Shown here piece after piece: positions 1 to 7,046 of a stretch of 15,769 bases of DNA. Position 1 is the stretch's first letter; every line of letters starts with the position of its first letter. The DNA is from Sedimenticola sp. (lineage in GTDB: Bacteria > Pseudomonadota > Gammaproteobacteria > Chromatiales > Chromatiaceae), in assembly GCA_027023915.1 (NCBI GenBank), contig JALVUB010000300.1, positions 1 through 15,769 on the forward strand, in the 5' to 3' direction. The notes under the pieces were generated by a model. It was not told where the DNA came from and made no database searches. It worked only from the letters and a program-made list of their open reading frames with translations. The translations under genes and the position numbers were made by a program.

Positions 1-161
1 TGGATGTGCCGGCGAAATCAATGGCCCCAAGCCATTGATTTTGGGCCAAGCCGCAAACCGCGTTTACGGCGCGGCGAGCGCTGATAAAGCCATGGAAGGC
101 TTTTATCAGAGCTTCCTTAGGTTATCGTAAGCCGGGCTTCAATCTTAACAGCAGTTCCAGA
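1..161. other. Intergenic region downstream of metK with two hairpins
   Basis: No coding region is supported here. It holds two strong inverted repeats. At 15-41 an 11-bp perfect stem (AAATCAATGGC with GCCATTGATTT) closes a CCCAA loop. At 76-114 a longer imperfect stem is built around CTGATAAAGCC and GGCTTTTATCAG. The first is followed on the plus strand by only four T residues in all, and neither has a good U-tract on the minus strand, so neither is a convincing terminator for metK. They may be REP-type palindromes or mRNA 3'-end stabilisers. Confidence 0.5.
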
Positions 162-1328
162 TTACAATCCGGCCGCCTCGCGCAGCGCTTCCGCCCGGTC
201 GGTGCGCTCCCAACTGAACTCCGGCTCTTCCCGGCCGAAATGGCCATAGGCGGCGGTCTTGCGGTAGATGGGACGGACCAGATCGAGCATCTGGCGGATG
301 CCGTAGGGGGTGAGATCGAAGTGCTCGCGCACCAGTTGCGCGATCTTTTCCTCGTCGATCCTGGCGGTGCCGAAGGTCTCGATGCTCACCGAGGTGGGCT
401 CGGCCACGCCGATGGCGTAGGAGACCTGAATCTCGCAGCGGTCGGCCAATCCGGCGGCAACGATGTTCTTTGCCACGTAACGGCCGGCGTAAGCGGCCGA
501 GCGGTCCACTTTGGAAGGGTCCTTGCCTGAGAAGGCGCCGCCGCCGTGGCGTGCCATTCCGCCGTAGGTATCGACGATAATCTTGCGACCGGTGAGCCCG
601 CAGTCGCCCACCGGGCCGCCGATAACGAACTTGCCGGTGGGGTTGATGTGAATGCGGGTGTCGTTGGTTATCCAGGCCTCCGGCAGCACCGGCTTGATGA
701 TGTTCTCCATCACCGCTTCGTGCAGGTGGCTCTGGTCGATATCGGGATCGTGCTGGGTGGAGAGCACGATGGCGTCGGCCGCCACGATGCCGCCGTCGTG
801 GTAACGCAGGGTCACCTGACTTTTTGCGTCGGGGCGCAGCCAGGGCAGGGTTCCCGATTTGCGCACTTCCGCCTGACGCTGCACCAGTCTGTGGGCGTAG
901 TGGATCGGCGCCGGCATCAAGGCTTCGGTTTCATTGGTGGCGTACCCGAACATCATTCCCTGGTCACCCGCTCCCTGCTTCTCCGGCGCTTCACGGTCAA
1001 CACCCATGGCGATGTCGGCGGACTGCTTGCCGATGAGCGAGATCACCGCGCAGGTGTTGCCGTCGAAACCGATCTCGGAACTGTCGTAGCCGATGTCGCG
1101 CACCACCTCGCGCACCACCTTTTCCAGATCGAAACTGGCGTTGGTGGTGATCTCGCCGGCGACGATCACCGCGCCGGTCTTGATCAGGGTTTCACAAGCC
1201 ACGCGGGCGTGGTCGGGGTTGGGGTCGTTGCCCAGAATGGCATCGAGAACGGCGTCGGAAACCTGGTCGGCGACCTTGTCGGGGTGGCCTTCGGAAACCG
1301 ATTCCGAAGTAAAGATGTAATCGCTCAT
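162..1328 (-). CDS. metK: S-adenosylmethionine synthetase
   Basis: This enzyme makes S-adenosylmethionine from methionine and ATP in the cytoplasm, releasing phosphate and pyrophosphate. The protein is 388 residues, the family's usual length. It begins MSDYIFTSESVSEGHPDKVADQ, with the conserved N-terminal ATP/methionine-site motif GHPDK. It also contains GAGDQGMMFGYA, the GGGAFSGKDPSKVDRSAAY signature and a C-terminal YGHFGR segment. The start at 1328 is preferred over an in-frame ATG at 1355 because the protein then begins exactly where homologues do and GAGGG lies just upstream as ribosome-binding site. The gene stands alone on the minus strand and is divergent from the thioredoxin-like gene at 1582. 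Its leader carries a SAM-II riboswitch and an intrinsic terminator, so expression should fall when SAM is abundant. No defects are seen. Confidence 0.98.
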   Translation of the reverse strand: MSDYIFTSESVSEGHPDKVADQVSDAVLDAILGNDPNPDHARVACETLIKTGAVIVAGEITTNASFDLEKVVREVVRDIGYDSSEIGFDGNTCAVISLIGKQSADIAMGVDREAPEKQGAGDQGMMFGYATNETEALMPAPIHYAHRLVQRQAEVRKSGTLPWLRPDAKSQVTLRYHDGGIVAADAIVLSTQHDPDIDQSHLHEAVMENIIKPVLPEAWITNDTRIHINPTGKFVIGGPVGDCGLTGRKIIVDTYGGMARHGGGAFSGKDPSKVDRSAAYAGRYVAKNIVAAGLADRCEIQVSYAIGVAEPTSVSIETFGTARIDEEKIAQLVREHFDLTPYGIRQMLDLVRPIYRKTAAYGHFGREEPEFSWERTDRAEALREAAGL

Positions 1329-1375
1329 GAAATGAATCCCTCTGTAATCCGGCATGAAAACAACGGGCGGGCATT

Positions 1376-1408
1376 AAAAAACCCGCCTCTTGCAGCATGG
1401 GCGGGTTT
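1376..1408 (-). terminator. Intrinsic terminator inside the metK leader
   Basis: On the minus strand AAACCCGCC (1408-1400) pairs with GGCGGGTTT (1387-1379) around a 12-nt loop. The T run covers 1381-1376. The next gene upstream is divergent, so no minus-strand gene ends here. The terminator sits between the metK promoter and the metK start and only makes sense as an attenuator driven by the riboswitch before it. The GGCGGG of its 3' arm could also pair with CCCGCC just downstream of the T run. Confidence 0.85.
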
Positions 1409-1421
1409 CCTGGTGGGCCGG

Positions 1422-1477
1422 AATCTCGCTTTAGCTGCATTTCTATAGCGCCCGCAATCTGAGATCAAATTGGCGCT
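1422..1477 (-). ncRNA. SAM-II riboswitch in the metK leader
   Basis: On the minus strand this matches the SAM-II aptamer. P1 is AGCGCC (1477-1472) pairing with GGCGCU (1452-1447). The hairpin loop has the conserved AAUUU and UUGC. The 3' segment reads AGAAAUGCAGCUAAAG, close to the AUAAAUGUAGCUAAAAAG of the crystallised env-12 SAM-II RNA. Both pseudoknot helices can form: GAUCUC (1466-1461) with GAGAUU (1427-1422), and UUGC (1457-1454) with GCAG (1438-1435). The element begins about 3 nt after the predicted transcription start and is followed by an intrinsic terminator. This implies SAM-dependent premature termination of metK. SAM-II is known mainly from Alphaproteobacteria, where many examples are thought to act on translation. 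Confidence 0.88.
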
Positions 1478-1486
1478 GGTGCGGCC

Positions 1487-1514
1487 ATTATTCAGGAACC
1501 GGCTCGGTTGTCAA
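1487..1514 (-). promoter_or_regulatory. Sigma-70 promoter of metK
   Basis: On the minus strand a perfect -35 TTGACA (1514-1509) is followed, after 16 bp, by AATAAT (1492-1487), 5 of 6 matches to the -10 consensus. Transcription would start near 1480, just before P1 of the riboswitch, giving a leader of about 150 nt. Confidence 0.75.
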
Positions 1515-1581
1515 CTTTTTCATTTGCCCAGACGCTGCTATATTCCGGCGTTCAGCAAAGTCGAGAGCGAGGAGTCGAGCC

Positions 1582-2142
1582 ATGGTATCGCTGCAAACCC
1601 CAGTGTGCGAATTCGGCAGGCCGGCGGTGGATTTCGCCCTGCCCGGCGTGGATGGAAAGGTCTGGACCCTGGATGACTGCCGGGGCGAAAAGGGCACCCT
1701 GGTGATGTTCATCTGTAACCACTGCCCTTATGTGAAGGCAATCCGCGACCGCTTGGTTCGTGACACCCGCGAGTTGCTCGAGCATGGCGTCAAGTCGGTG
1801 GCCATCATGTCCAACGACCCTTCTCTTTATGAAGAGGATTCCTTCGAAAACATGAAAAAGGTGGCCGCGGAGTACGACTTTCCCTTTCCCTACCTGTTCG
1901 ATGAGACCCAGGAGGTTGCCAAGGCCTACGGCGCGGTCTGCACGCCAGATTTCTTCGGCTATAACGCCGATCTCGAACTTCAGTATCGGGGGCGGCTGGA
2001 TGCCAGCAGAAAGGAAGCGGCGCCGCCTGATGCTCGGCGAGAACTGTTCGAGGCAATGGTGCAGGTGGCCCAGACTGGCAAAGGACCGGAAGAGCAGGTG
2101 CCCAGCATGGGTTGTTCCATCAAGTGGAAAGAGGAGGCTTGA
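1582..2142 (+). CDS. Thioredoxin-like protein, AhpC/TSA superfamily (PRX_like1 type)
   Basis: The 186-residue protein has a thioredoxin fold. The strand/active-site segment LVMFICNHCPYVKAI carries a C45-N-H-C48 dithiol motif, followed by the conserved cis-proline region around VCTPDFFGY and a GRLDASR segment. The C-terminal PSMGCSIKWK is characteristic of the PRX_like1 group of thioredoxin-family proteins. It has no signal peptide, so it should be a cytoplasmic thiol-disulfide oxidoreductase or peroxiredoxin-like protein. Its physiological substrate is not known. The start is supported by GAGGAG at 1569-1574, 7 bases before ATG. The gene is divergent from metK and shares a short promoter region with it. 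A TATATT at 1539-1544 could be its -10, but no good -35 is spaced correctly. It stands alone, with about 300 bp before tkt. Confidence 0.85.
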   Translation: MVSLQTPVCEFGRPAVDFALPGVDGKVWTLDDCRGEKGTLVMFICNHCPYVKAIRDRLVRDTRELLEHGVKSVAIMSNDPSLYEEDSFENMKKVAAEYDFPFPYLFDETQEVAKAYGAVCTPDFFGYNADLELQYRGRLDASRKEAAPPDARRELFEAMVQVAQTGKGPEEQVPSMGCSIKWKEEA

Positions 2143-2441
2143 ATAATACAAGCCCCTGTATCAAATAAGGTTTTGGAGCGGGGTGCTATAAGGGTGCGAG
2201 TGCTTGCCTGCATCGGCTTATGGGCATATTCAAAATCTTAGGGTATTTCCCGAATTGCCACCCTTGTTATGCTTTTGCGAAAATGGAGAACTGGCTTCGT
2301 GTTGTGGGTTGAGATCACCGCAACCCAGTGCCGGCTCCATCCATCGCCATGGGTTTCGCTCGGTTTCCGCTGCACAGCGATTGAGCGGCGGAGCAAGAAG
2401 GTTTTTCGTCCAAGTTTGTAATTCAGTTTAGGAGGGGGTTT
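2143..2441 (+). promoter_or_regulatory. Upstream region of tkt
   Basis: This 299-bp region has no supported gene. A weak sigma-70 candidate is TTGCCT (2204-2209), 17 bp, TATTCA (2227-2232). A perfect 7-bp hairpin, TGGGTTG (2305-2311) with CAACCCA (2321-2327), lies in the likely leader. A strong Shine-Dalgarno AGGAGG at 2430-2435 precedes the tkt ATG. No clear terminator for the preceding gene is visible, and no CbbR site could be assigned by eye. Confidence 0.35.
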
Positions 2442-4439
2442 ATGTCCTCGCGTAAAGATCTAGCCAATGCCATCCGTGCGCTCAGCATGGATGCCGTCCA
2501 GAAAGCGAATTCCGGCCACCCCGGCGCACCCATGGGGATGGCGGACATCGCCGAGGTGCTCTGGAGAGGCCACCTGAAGCACAATCCGGCCAATCCCAAG
2601 TGGTATGACCGTGACCGCTTCGTGCTCTCCAACGGGCATGGCTCCATGCTCATCTATTCCCTGCTGCACCTCACTGGCTACGATCTGAGCATCGACGACC
2701 TCAAGGCCTTCCGTCAGCTCCACTCCAAGACCCCCGGCCACCCCGAGTACGGTTACACCCCGGGGGTGGAGACCACCACCGGCCCCCTGGGGCAGGGGAT
2801 CACCAACGCCGTGGGCATGGCCCTGGCCGAGCGCACCCTGGCGGCCCAGTTCAACCGCCCCGGTCACGACATCGTGGATCACTACACCTATGTATTCCTG
2901 GGTGACGGCTGTATGATGGAGGGGATCTCCCACGAAGCCTGTTCCCTGGCCGGCGTCTGGGGGCTGGGCAAGCTGATCGCCTTCTGGGACGACAACGGCA
3001 TCACCATCGACGGCCACACCGAGGGCTGGTTCCGCGACGACACCCCCAAGCGTTTCGAGGCCTACGGCTGGCACGTGATCCGCGACGTGGACGGCCACGA
3101 CCCCGAGGCCATCGACAAGGCCATCCACGAAGCCAAGTCAGTAAACAACAAGCCCACCCTCATCTGCTGCAAGACCATCATCGGCTATGGCGCGCCCAAC
3201 CTCTGCGGCAGCCACGACTGCCACGGCGCGCCCCTGGGCGAGGACGAGATCAAGGCCACCCGCGAGAACCTGGGCTGGCCCTATCCGCCCTTCGAGATTC
3301 CCGACGAGATCTATCAGGCCTGGGACGCCCGCGAGAAGGGCCGCGAGGCCGAGGAGGCGTGGAACAAAAAGTTCGAGGCCTACAAGGCGGAATACCCCGA
3401 GCTGGCGGCGGAGTTCGAACGCCGCATGAAGGGCGATCTGCCGGAAAACTGGGAACAGGTGGCCGACGACTACATCAAGGCGGCCGACGAGGCGGCCGAG
3501 AGCCCCGCCACCCGCAAGGCCTCGCAAATGGCCATCACCGCCTATGCCAAGGCGCTGCCCGAGTTCCTGGGCGGCTCGGCCGACCTGACCCCTTCCAACC
3601 TTACCGCCTGGCCCGAGTCCAAGACCATCACCGATACCGTGGCCGACGGCAACTACATCTCCTACGGGGTGCGCGAGTTCGGCATGTCCGCCATTATGAA
3701 CGGGGTGGCGCTGCACGGCGGTTTCATCCCCTTCGGCGGCACCTTCCTCATGTTCTCGGAGTACGCCCGCAACGCCCTGCGCATGGCGGCGCTGATGGGG
3801 GTGCGGAGCATCTTCGTCTACACCCACGACTCCATCGGCCTGGGCGAGGACGGCCCCACCCACCAGCCCATCGAACAGATCTCCACCCTGCGCCTGCTGC
3901 CCAACATGCACACCTGGCGGCCCTGTGACGCGGTGGAGACGGCCGTGGCCTGGCGCGCCGCCATTGAGCGCAAGGACGGCCCCACCAGCCTTATCTTTTC
4001 CCGTCAGGGGTTGCCCCATCAGGTGCGTTCCGACGATCAGCTTTCGCTCATTGCCCGTGGCGGCTATGTGCTGAAGGATTGTGACGGCAAGCCCGAGGCG
4101 ATCATCATCGCCACCGGCTCCGAGGTGGCCCTGGCCATGGAGGCCGCCGCCGAGCTGGAAAAGGAAGGCAAGAAGGTGCGCGTGGTCTCCATGCCCTGCA
4201 CCGAGGTGTTCGACGCCCAGGACCACGAGTACCGCGAGTCGGTGCTGCCCTCGGATGTCACCGCCCGGGTGGCGGTGGAGGCCGGTGTCTCCGACTTCTG
4301 GCACAAGTATGTCGGCTCTCAAGGGCGCATCATCGGCATCGACCGCTTTGGCGAGTCGGCGCCGGCCAATGTGCTTTTTGCCCATTTCGGCTTCACCGTG
4401 GACAACGTGGTGGGCGCCGTCAAAGGGGTGATCGGTTGA
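2442..4439 (+). CDS. tkt: Transketolase
   Basis: This is a thiamine-diphosphate enzyme that moves two-carbon ketol units between sugar phosphates in the Calvin cycle and non-oxidative pentose phosphate pathway. The protein is 665 residues, as in E. coli TktA (663). The ThDP motif is GDG at 154-156 followed by N185 (DGCMMEGISHEACSLAG...DDNG). Active-site histidines are in SGHPGAP (H26), SNGHGS (H66) and TPGHPEYGYTPG (H100). The middle domain has the catalytic-Glu segment YGVREFGMSAIMNG and the THDSIGLGEDGPTHQP signature. AGGAGG precedes ATG with good spacing. A strong terminator follows, then gap, so it belongs functionally with the gap-pgk-pyk-fba group but can end transcription by itself. 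In autotrophs the orthologue is often called cbbT. Nothing here separates that from a housekeeping tkt. Confidence 0.97.
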   Translation: MSSRKDLANAIRALSMDAVQKANSGHPGAPMGMADIAEVLWRGHLKHNPANPKWYDRDRFVLSNGHGSMLIYSLLHLTGYDLSIDDLKAFRQLHSKTPGHPEYGYTPGVETTTGPLGQGITNAVGMALAERTLAAQFNRPGHDIVDHYTYVFLGDGCMMEGISHEACSLAGVWGLGKLIAFWDDNGITIDGHTEGWFRDDTPKRFEAYGWHVIRDVDGHDPEAIDKAIHEAKSVNNKPTLICCKTIIGYGAPNLCGSHDCHGAPLGEDEIKATRENLGWPYPPFEIPDEIYQAWDAREKGREAEEAWNKKFEAYKAEYPELAAEFERRMKGDLPENWEQVADDYIKAADEAAESPATRKASQMAITAYAKALPEFLGGSADLTPSNLTAWPESKTITDTVADGNYISYGVREFGMSAIMNGVALHGGFIPFGGTFLMFSEYARNALRMAALMGVRSIFVYTHDSIGLGEDGPTHQPIEQISTLRLLPNMHTWRPCDAVETAVAWRAAIERKDGPTSLIFSRQGLPHQVRSDDQLSLIARGGYVLKDCDGKPEAIIIATGSEVALAMEAAAELEKEGKKVRVVSMPCTEVFDAQDHEYRESVLPSDVTARVAVEAGVSDFWHKYVGSQGRIIGIDRFGESAPANVLFAHFGFTVDNVVGAVKGVIG

Positions 4440-4447
4440 TTCTTCCC

Positions 4448-4479
4448 GGCCTCTTCCGCAAGGAAGGGGCCAGTTTTTT
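4448..4479 (+). terminator. Rho-independent terminator after tkt
   Basis: GGCCTCTTCC (4448-4457) pairs with GGAAGGGGCC (4462-4471), with one T-G wobble, around a GCAA tetraloop of GNRA type. It is followed by AG and six T residues. It lies 8 bases after the tkt stop and separates tkt from gap. Confidence 0.9.
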
Positions 4480-4517
4480 AACGTTCCATTCCATCTGAAA
4501 ATTCCGGAGTAAAAGCT

Positions 4518-5522
4518 ATGACTATCAAGGTTGGCATCAATGGATTCGGCCGCATCGGTCGCATGGTCATGCGCGCGGTGACCAACGACTTCCCCGAGAT
4601 TGAGATCGTCGGCATCAACGACCTGCTGGACGCCGATTATCTGGCCTACATGCTGAAATATGATTCCGTTCACGGCCGGTTCTCCAAAGAGGTTGCCGTG
4701 GAGGATGGCAATTTCGTCATCGATGGCAAGACAATCCGTCTTACCGCCGAGCGTGATCCCGCCAACCTGAAGTGGGACGAAGTAGGTGCCGACGTGGTGG
4801 TGGACTGCACCGGCTTCTTCCTCACCAAGGAGGGCGCCGAGAAGCACCTCCAGGCCGGCGCCGGCAAGGTGGTGATGTCCGCGCCTTCCAAGGACGACAC
4901 CCCCATGTTTGTCTATGGTGTGAACCAGGACGCCTACGACGGCCAGAAGATCGTCTCCGCCGCTTCCTGCACCACCAACTGCCTGGCGCCCATCGCCAAG
5001 GTGCTGAACGACAACTGGGGAATCAAGCGTGGCCTGATGAGCACCGTGCACGCCGCCACAGCCACCCAGAAGACGGTGGACGGCCCCTCCATGAAGGACT
5101 GGCGCGGCGGTCGTGGCATTCTGGAGAACATCATTCCTTCCTCCACCGGCGCCGCCAAGGCGGTGGGCAAGGTGCTGCCCGAGCTCAACGGCAAACTGAC
5201 CGGCATGGCCTTCCGCGTGCCCACCTCCGACGTCTCCGTGGTGGACCTGACCGCCGAGCTGGAGAAGCCGGCCAGCTACGACGACATTTGCGCCGCCATG
5301 AAGGCAGCTTCCGAGAGCAAGCCCCTGGGCGAGACCCTGGCCTATACCGATGAGAAGGTGGTTTCCACCGACTTCCGGGGTGTCGGCTTCTCCTCCATCT
5401 TCGACGCCGGTGCCGGTATCCAGCTGGATGACACCTTCATCAAGGTGGTTTCCTGGTATGACAACGAGTACGGCTATACCAGCAACATGATGCGCTTCGT
5501 GCAGCACGTGGCCAGGAACTGA
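4518..5522 (+). CDS. gap: Glyceraldehyde-3-phosphate dehydrogenase, type I
   Basis: This enzyme interconverts glyceraldehyde 3-phosphate and 1,3-bisphosphoglycerate in glycolysis and, in reverse, in the Calvin cycle. The protein is 334 residues, like GapA. The N-terminal Rossmann motif is VGINGFGRIGRMVMRA. An Asp at position 35 (GINDLLDADYLAYMLKYDS) suits NAD rather than NADP. The catalytic cysteine is C151 in SAASCTTNCLAP, and H178 in STVHAATATQK is the base. The C-terminal signature WYDNEYGYTSNM is intact. The start is supported by GGAG at 4506-4509. It lies between the tkt terminator and a hairpin-rich 323-bp spacer before pgk. If the organism fixes CO2, an NAD-type enzyme would have to accept NADH, or a second NADP enzyme may exist elsewhere. 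Confidence 0.97.
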   Translation: MTIKVGINGFGRIGRMVMRAVTNDFPEIEIVGINDLLDADYLAYMLKYDSVHGRFSKEVAVEDGNFVIDGKTIRLTAERDPANLKWDEVGADVVVDCTGFFLTKEGAEKHLQAGAGKVVMSAPSKDDTPMFVYGVNQDAYDGQKIVSAASCTTNCLAPIAKVLNDNWGIKRGLMSTVHAATATQKTVDGPSMKDWRGGRGILENIIPSSTGAAKAVGKVLPELNGKLTGMAFRVPTSDVSVVDLTAELEKPASYDDICAAMKAASESKPLGETLAYTDEKVVSTDFRGVGFSSIFDAGAGIQLDDTFIKVVSWYDNEYGYTSNMMRFVQHVARN

Positions 5523-5538
5523 TGTAGGTGGCAGGGAC

Positions 5539-5567
5539 GGCGGCTTGCCCGAACCGGGCAAGCCGCC
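5539..5567 (+). terminator. Strong hairpin after gap, terminator-like but with a poor T-tract
   Basis: GGCGGCTTGCCC (5539-5550) pairs perfectly with GGGCAAGCCGCC (5556-5567) around GAACC. Only CCTTGT follows, so intrinsic termination would be inefficient. The hairpin may instead protect the 3' end of gap mRNA or let part of the transcription continue into pgk. Confidence 0.5.
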
Positions 5568-5594
5568 CCTTGTCGATGGTTCTGTTACAGAGCC

Positions 5595-5624
5595 ATTTGC
5601 AAAGGCTTGCGGGCCTTTGCAAAT
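5595..5624. repeat. 12-bp perfect hairpin between gap and pgk
   Basis: ATTTGCAAAGGC (5595-5606) pairs with GCCTTTGCAAAT (5613-5624) around a 6-nt loop. It is followed by CGTTTTGT, which could serve as a weak T-tract on the plus strand. It may be a second terminator, an RNA-processing site or a protein-binding palindrome. Confidence 0.5.
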
Positions 5625-5663
5625 CGTTTTGTAAAGCCTTGTCCGGCCAATAACGCTTTCAGA

Positions 5664-5769
5664 GCGGGTGCCAGGGGTGCCGTGGCGGGGGCGCCGTGAA
5701 TACATCCCTGTAGGCTTTGTGGCAGCATACCTGCTGCCGAAACCCCGCCACGGCACTCCCGGCACTCGC
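5664..5769. repeat. 106-bp inverted-repeat element upstream of pgk (MITE-like)
   Basis: Two 27-bp arms (5664-5690 and 5743-5769) match in inverse orientation at 24 of 27 positions. The inner 14 bases of each arm, GTGCCGTGGCGGGG, match perfectly. The 52-bp centre holds two smaller hairpins: TACA-TCCC-TGTA (5701-5712) and GGCAGCA-TACC-TGCTGCC (5721-5738). Nested dyads with long arms and no coding capacity are typical of dispersed intergenic repeats or miniature elements. Copies elsewhere in the genome are expected but cannot be seen here. Confidence 0.65.
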
Positions 5770-5845
5770 CCGCGACGGCGCCCGGTTTACCAACCACCGG
5801 CAAGGCGAACCGGTTTCCAAAGACTATCCAGCAGGAGGCAGCATC

Positions 5846-7027
5846 ATGTCCGTAATCAAGATGACCGATCTCGACCTGGCCGGCAAGCGTGTGCTGATCC
5901 GCCAGGATCTCAACGTGCCCATCAAGGACGGCAAGGTGGCGTCCGACAAGCGCATCCGCGCTTCCCTGCCCACCATCGAAAAGTGTGTGGAAGCGGGCGC
6001 AAAAGTGATGCTCATGTCCCACCTGGGCCGTCCCACCGAGGGGGAATACGACGAGCAGTTCTCCCTGGCGCCCGTGGCCGACTATCTCTCCGGGCTGCTG
6101 AACCAGGAAGTGAAGCTGGTCAAGGACTATCTCGACCAGGCGCCCGAGCTGGACGAGGGACAGGTGGTGCTGCTCGAGAACGTGCGCTTCAACAAGGGCG
6201 AGAAGAAATGCGACGAGGAGCTGTCCAAACAGTATGCCGCCCTGTGCGACATTTTCGTGATGGACGCTTTCGGCACCGCCCACCGCGCCCAGGCCTCCAC
6301 CTACGGCGTGGCCAAGTACGCCCCGGTGGCTTGCGCCGGCCCGCTGCTGGCCGGTGAGCTGGATGCCCTGGGCAAGGCGCTCAACGATCCGGCGCGGCCC
6401 ATGGTGGCCATCGTCGGCGGCTCCAAGGTCTCCACCAAGCTCACCGTGCTCGAGAGCCTCTCCAAGGTGGTGGACCAACTTATCCCCGGCGGCGGCATCG
6501 CCAACACCTTCATCGCCGCCGCGGGCTACAGTGTCGGCAAGTCGCTCTACGAGCCCGATCTGGTGGACGAGGCCAAGCGGCTGATGGAGACCGCCAAGGC
6601 CAAGGGGGGCGAGATCCCCGTGCCCAGCGACGTGGTGGTGGGCAAGGAGTTTTCCGAGAACGCCGAGGCCACGGTCAAGAAGGTGGACGAGGTGGCCGAT
6701 GACGACATGATTTTCGACATCGGCCCCGAGACCGCCGCCCGCTTCGCCGAGATGATGAAGGCCGCCGGCACCATCGTCTGGAACGGCCCCGTGGGGGTGT
6801 TCGAGTTCGACCAGTTCGGCGAGGGCACCAAGGCCCTGGGCGAGGCCATCGCCGAGTCCAGCGCCTTCTCCATTGCCGGCGGCGGGGATACCCTGGCCGC
6901 GGTGGACAAATACGGCCTGGCGGATCGGATATCCTATATCTCCACCGGTGGCGGCGCCTTCCTCGAGTTCCTGGAGGGCAAGAAGCTGCCGGCGGTCGCC
7001 ATCCTGGAGGAACGGGCACAGTCCTGA
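5846..7027 (+). CDS. pgk: Phosphoglycerate kinase
   Basis: This enzyme transfers phosphate between 1,3-bisphosphoglycerate and ADP. In CO2 fixation it runs from 3-phosphoglycerate. The protein is 393 residues (E. coli 387). It begins MSVIKMTDLDLAGKRVLIRQDLNVP, with the substrate-binding RxDLNVP motif at 19-25. SHLGRPTEG (58-66), ENVRFNKGE and MDAFGTAHR follow. The nucleotide side has VGGSKVSTKL and GGGDTLAAV (345-353). The frame stays open further upstream, but the start at 5846 has AGGAGG 7 bases before it and matches the family N-terminus. The upstream part would also run through the inverted-repeat element. pyk follows after 19 bases and fba after that, so the three are probably one transcript. 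Confidence 0.97.
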   Translation: MSVIKMTDLDLAGKRVLIRQDLNVPIKDGKVASDKRIRASLPTIEKCVEAGAKVMLMSHLGRPTEGEYDEQFSLAPVADYLSGLLNQEVKLVKDYLDQAPELDEGQVVLLENVRFNKGEKKCDEELSKQYAALCDIFVMDAFGTAHRAQASTYGVAKYAPVACAGPLLAGELDALGKALNDPARPMVAIVGGSKVSTKLTVLESLSKVVDQLIPGGGIANTFIAAAGYSVGKSLYEPDLVDEAKRLMETAKAKGGEIPVPSDVVVGKEFSENAEATVKKVDEVADDDMIFDIGPETAARFAEMMKAAGTIVWNGPVGVFEFDQFGEGTKALGEAIAESSAFSIAGGGDTLAAVDKYGLADRISYISTGGGAFLEFLEGKKLPAVAILEERAQS

Positions 7028-7046
7028 TATTGCCTGAGAGCCGCAG

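Larger units (their letters stand above)
5523..5845 (+). other. Hairpin-rich spacer between gap and pgk
   Basis: This 323-bp stretch has no supported gene. It contains, in order, a 12-bp perfect hairpin just after gap (5539-5567), a second 12-bp perfect hairpin (5595-5624), a 106-bp imperfect inverted-repeat element (5664-5769), and the pgk ribosome-binding site AGGAGG at 5833-5838. No convincing sigma-70 promoter was seen. Confidence 0.6.

Noticed and set aside
1..161. SAH riboswitch for a downstream ahcY
   Set aside because: Neither strand shows the conserved SAH aptamer core. Only simple hairpins are present.
546..1448. Plus-strand open frame opposite metK and its leader
   Set aside because: Antisense to metK and the riboswitch. 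Low-complexity His/Gly/Val-rich product with no recognisable domain.
3069..3083. TGGCACGTGATCCGC inside tkt as a sigma-54 site
   Set aside because: It is in the middle of a coding region with a poor -12 element and encodes conserved transketolase residues.
5720..5734. Sigma-54-like TGGCAGCATACCTGC upstream of pgk
   Set aside because: GG-N10-GC is met, but the bases form the arms of a 7-bp hairpin in the repeat element, and no enhancer dyad is nearby. Probably coincidence.
3138..5765. Very long minus-strand open frame (875 codons) opposite tkt and gap
   Set aside because: It runs antisense through two clear genes and the intergenic space between them. Its translation is rich in His, Gly, Val and Leu with no family motif. 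GC-rich third positions remove stops on the complementary strand.
5717..5845. Upstream extension of pgk
   Set aside because: The added residues come from the inverted-repeat element. ATG 5846 has AGGAGG and matches the E. coli-type N-terminus.
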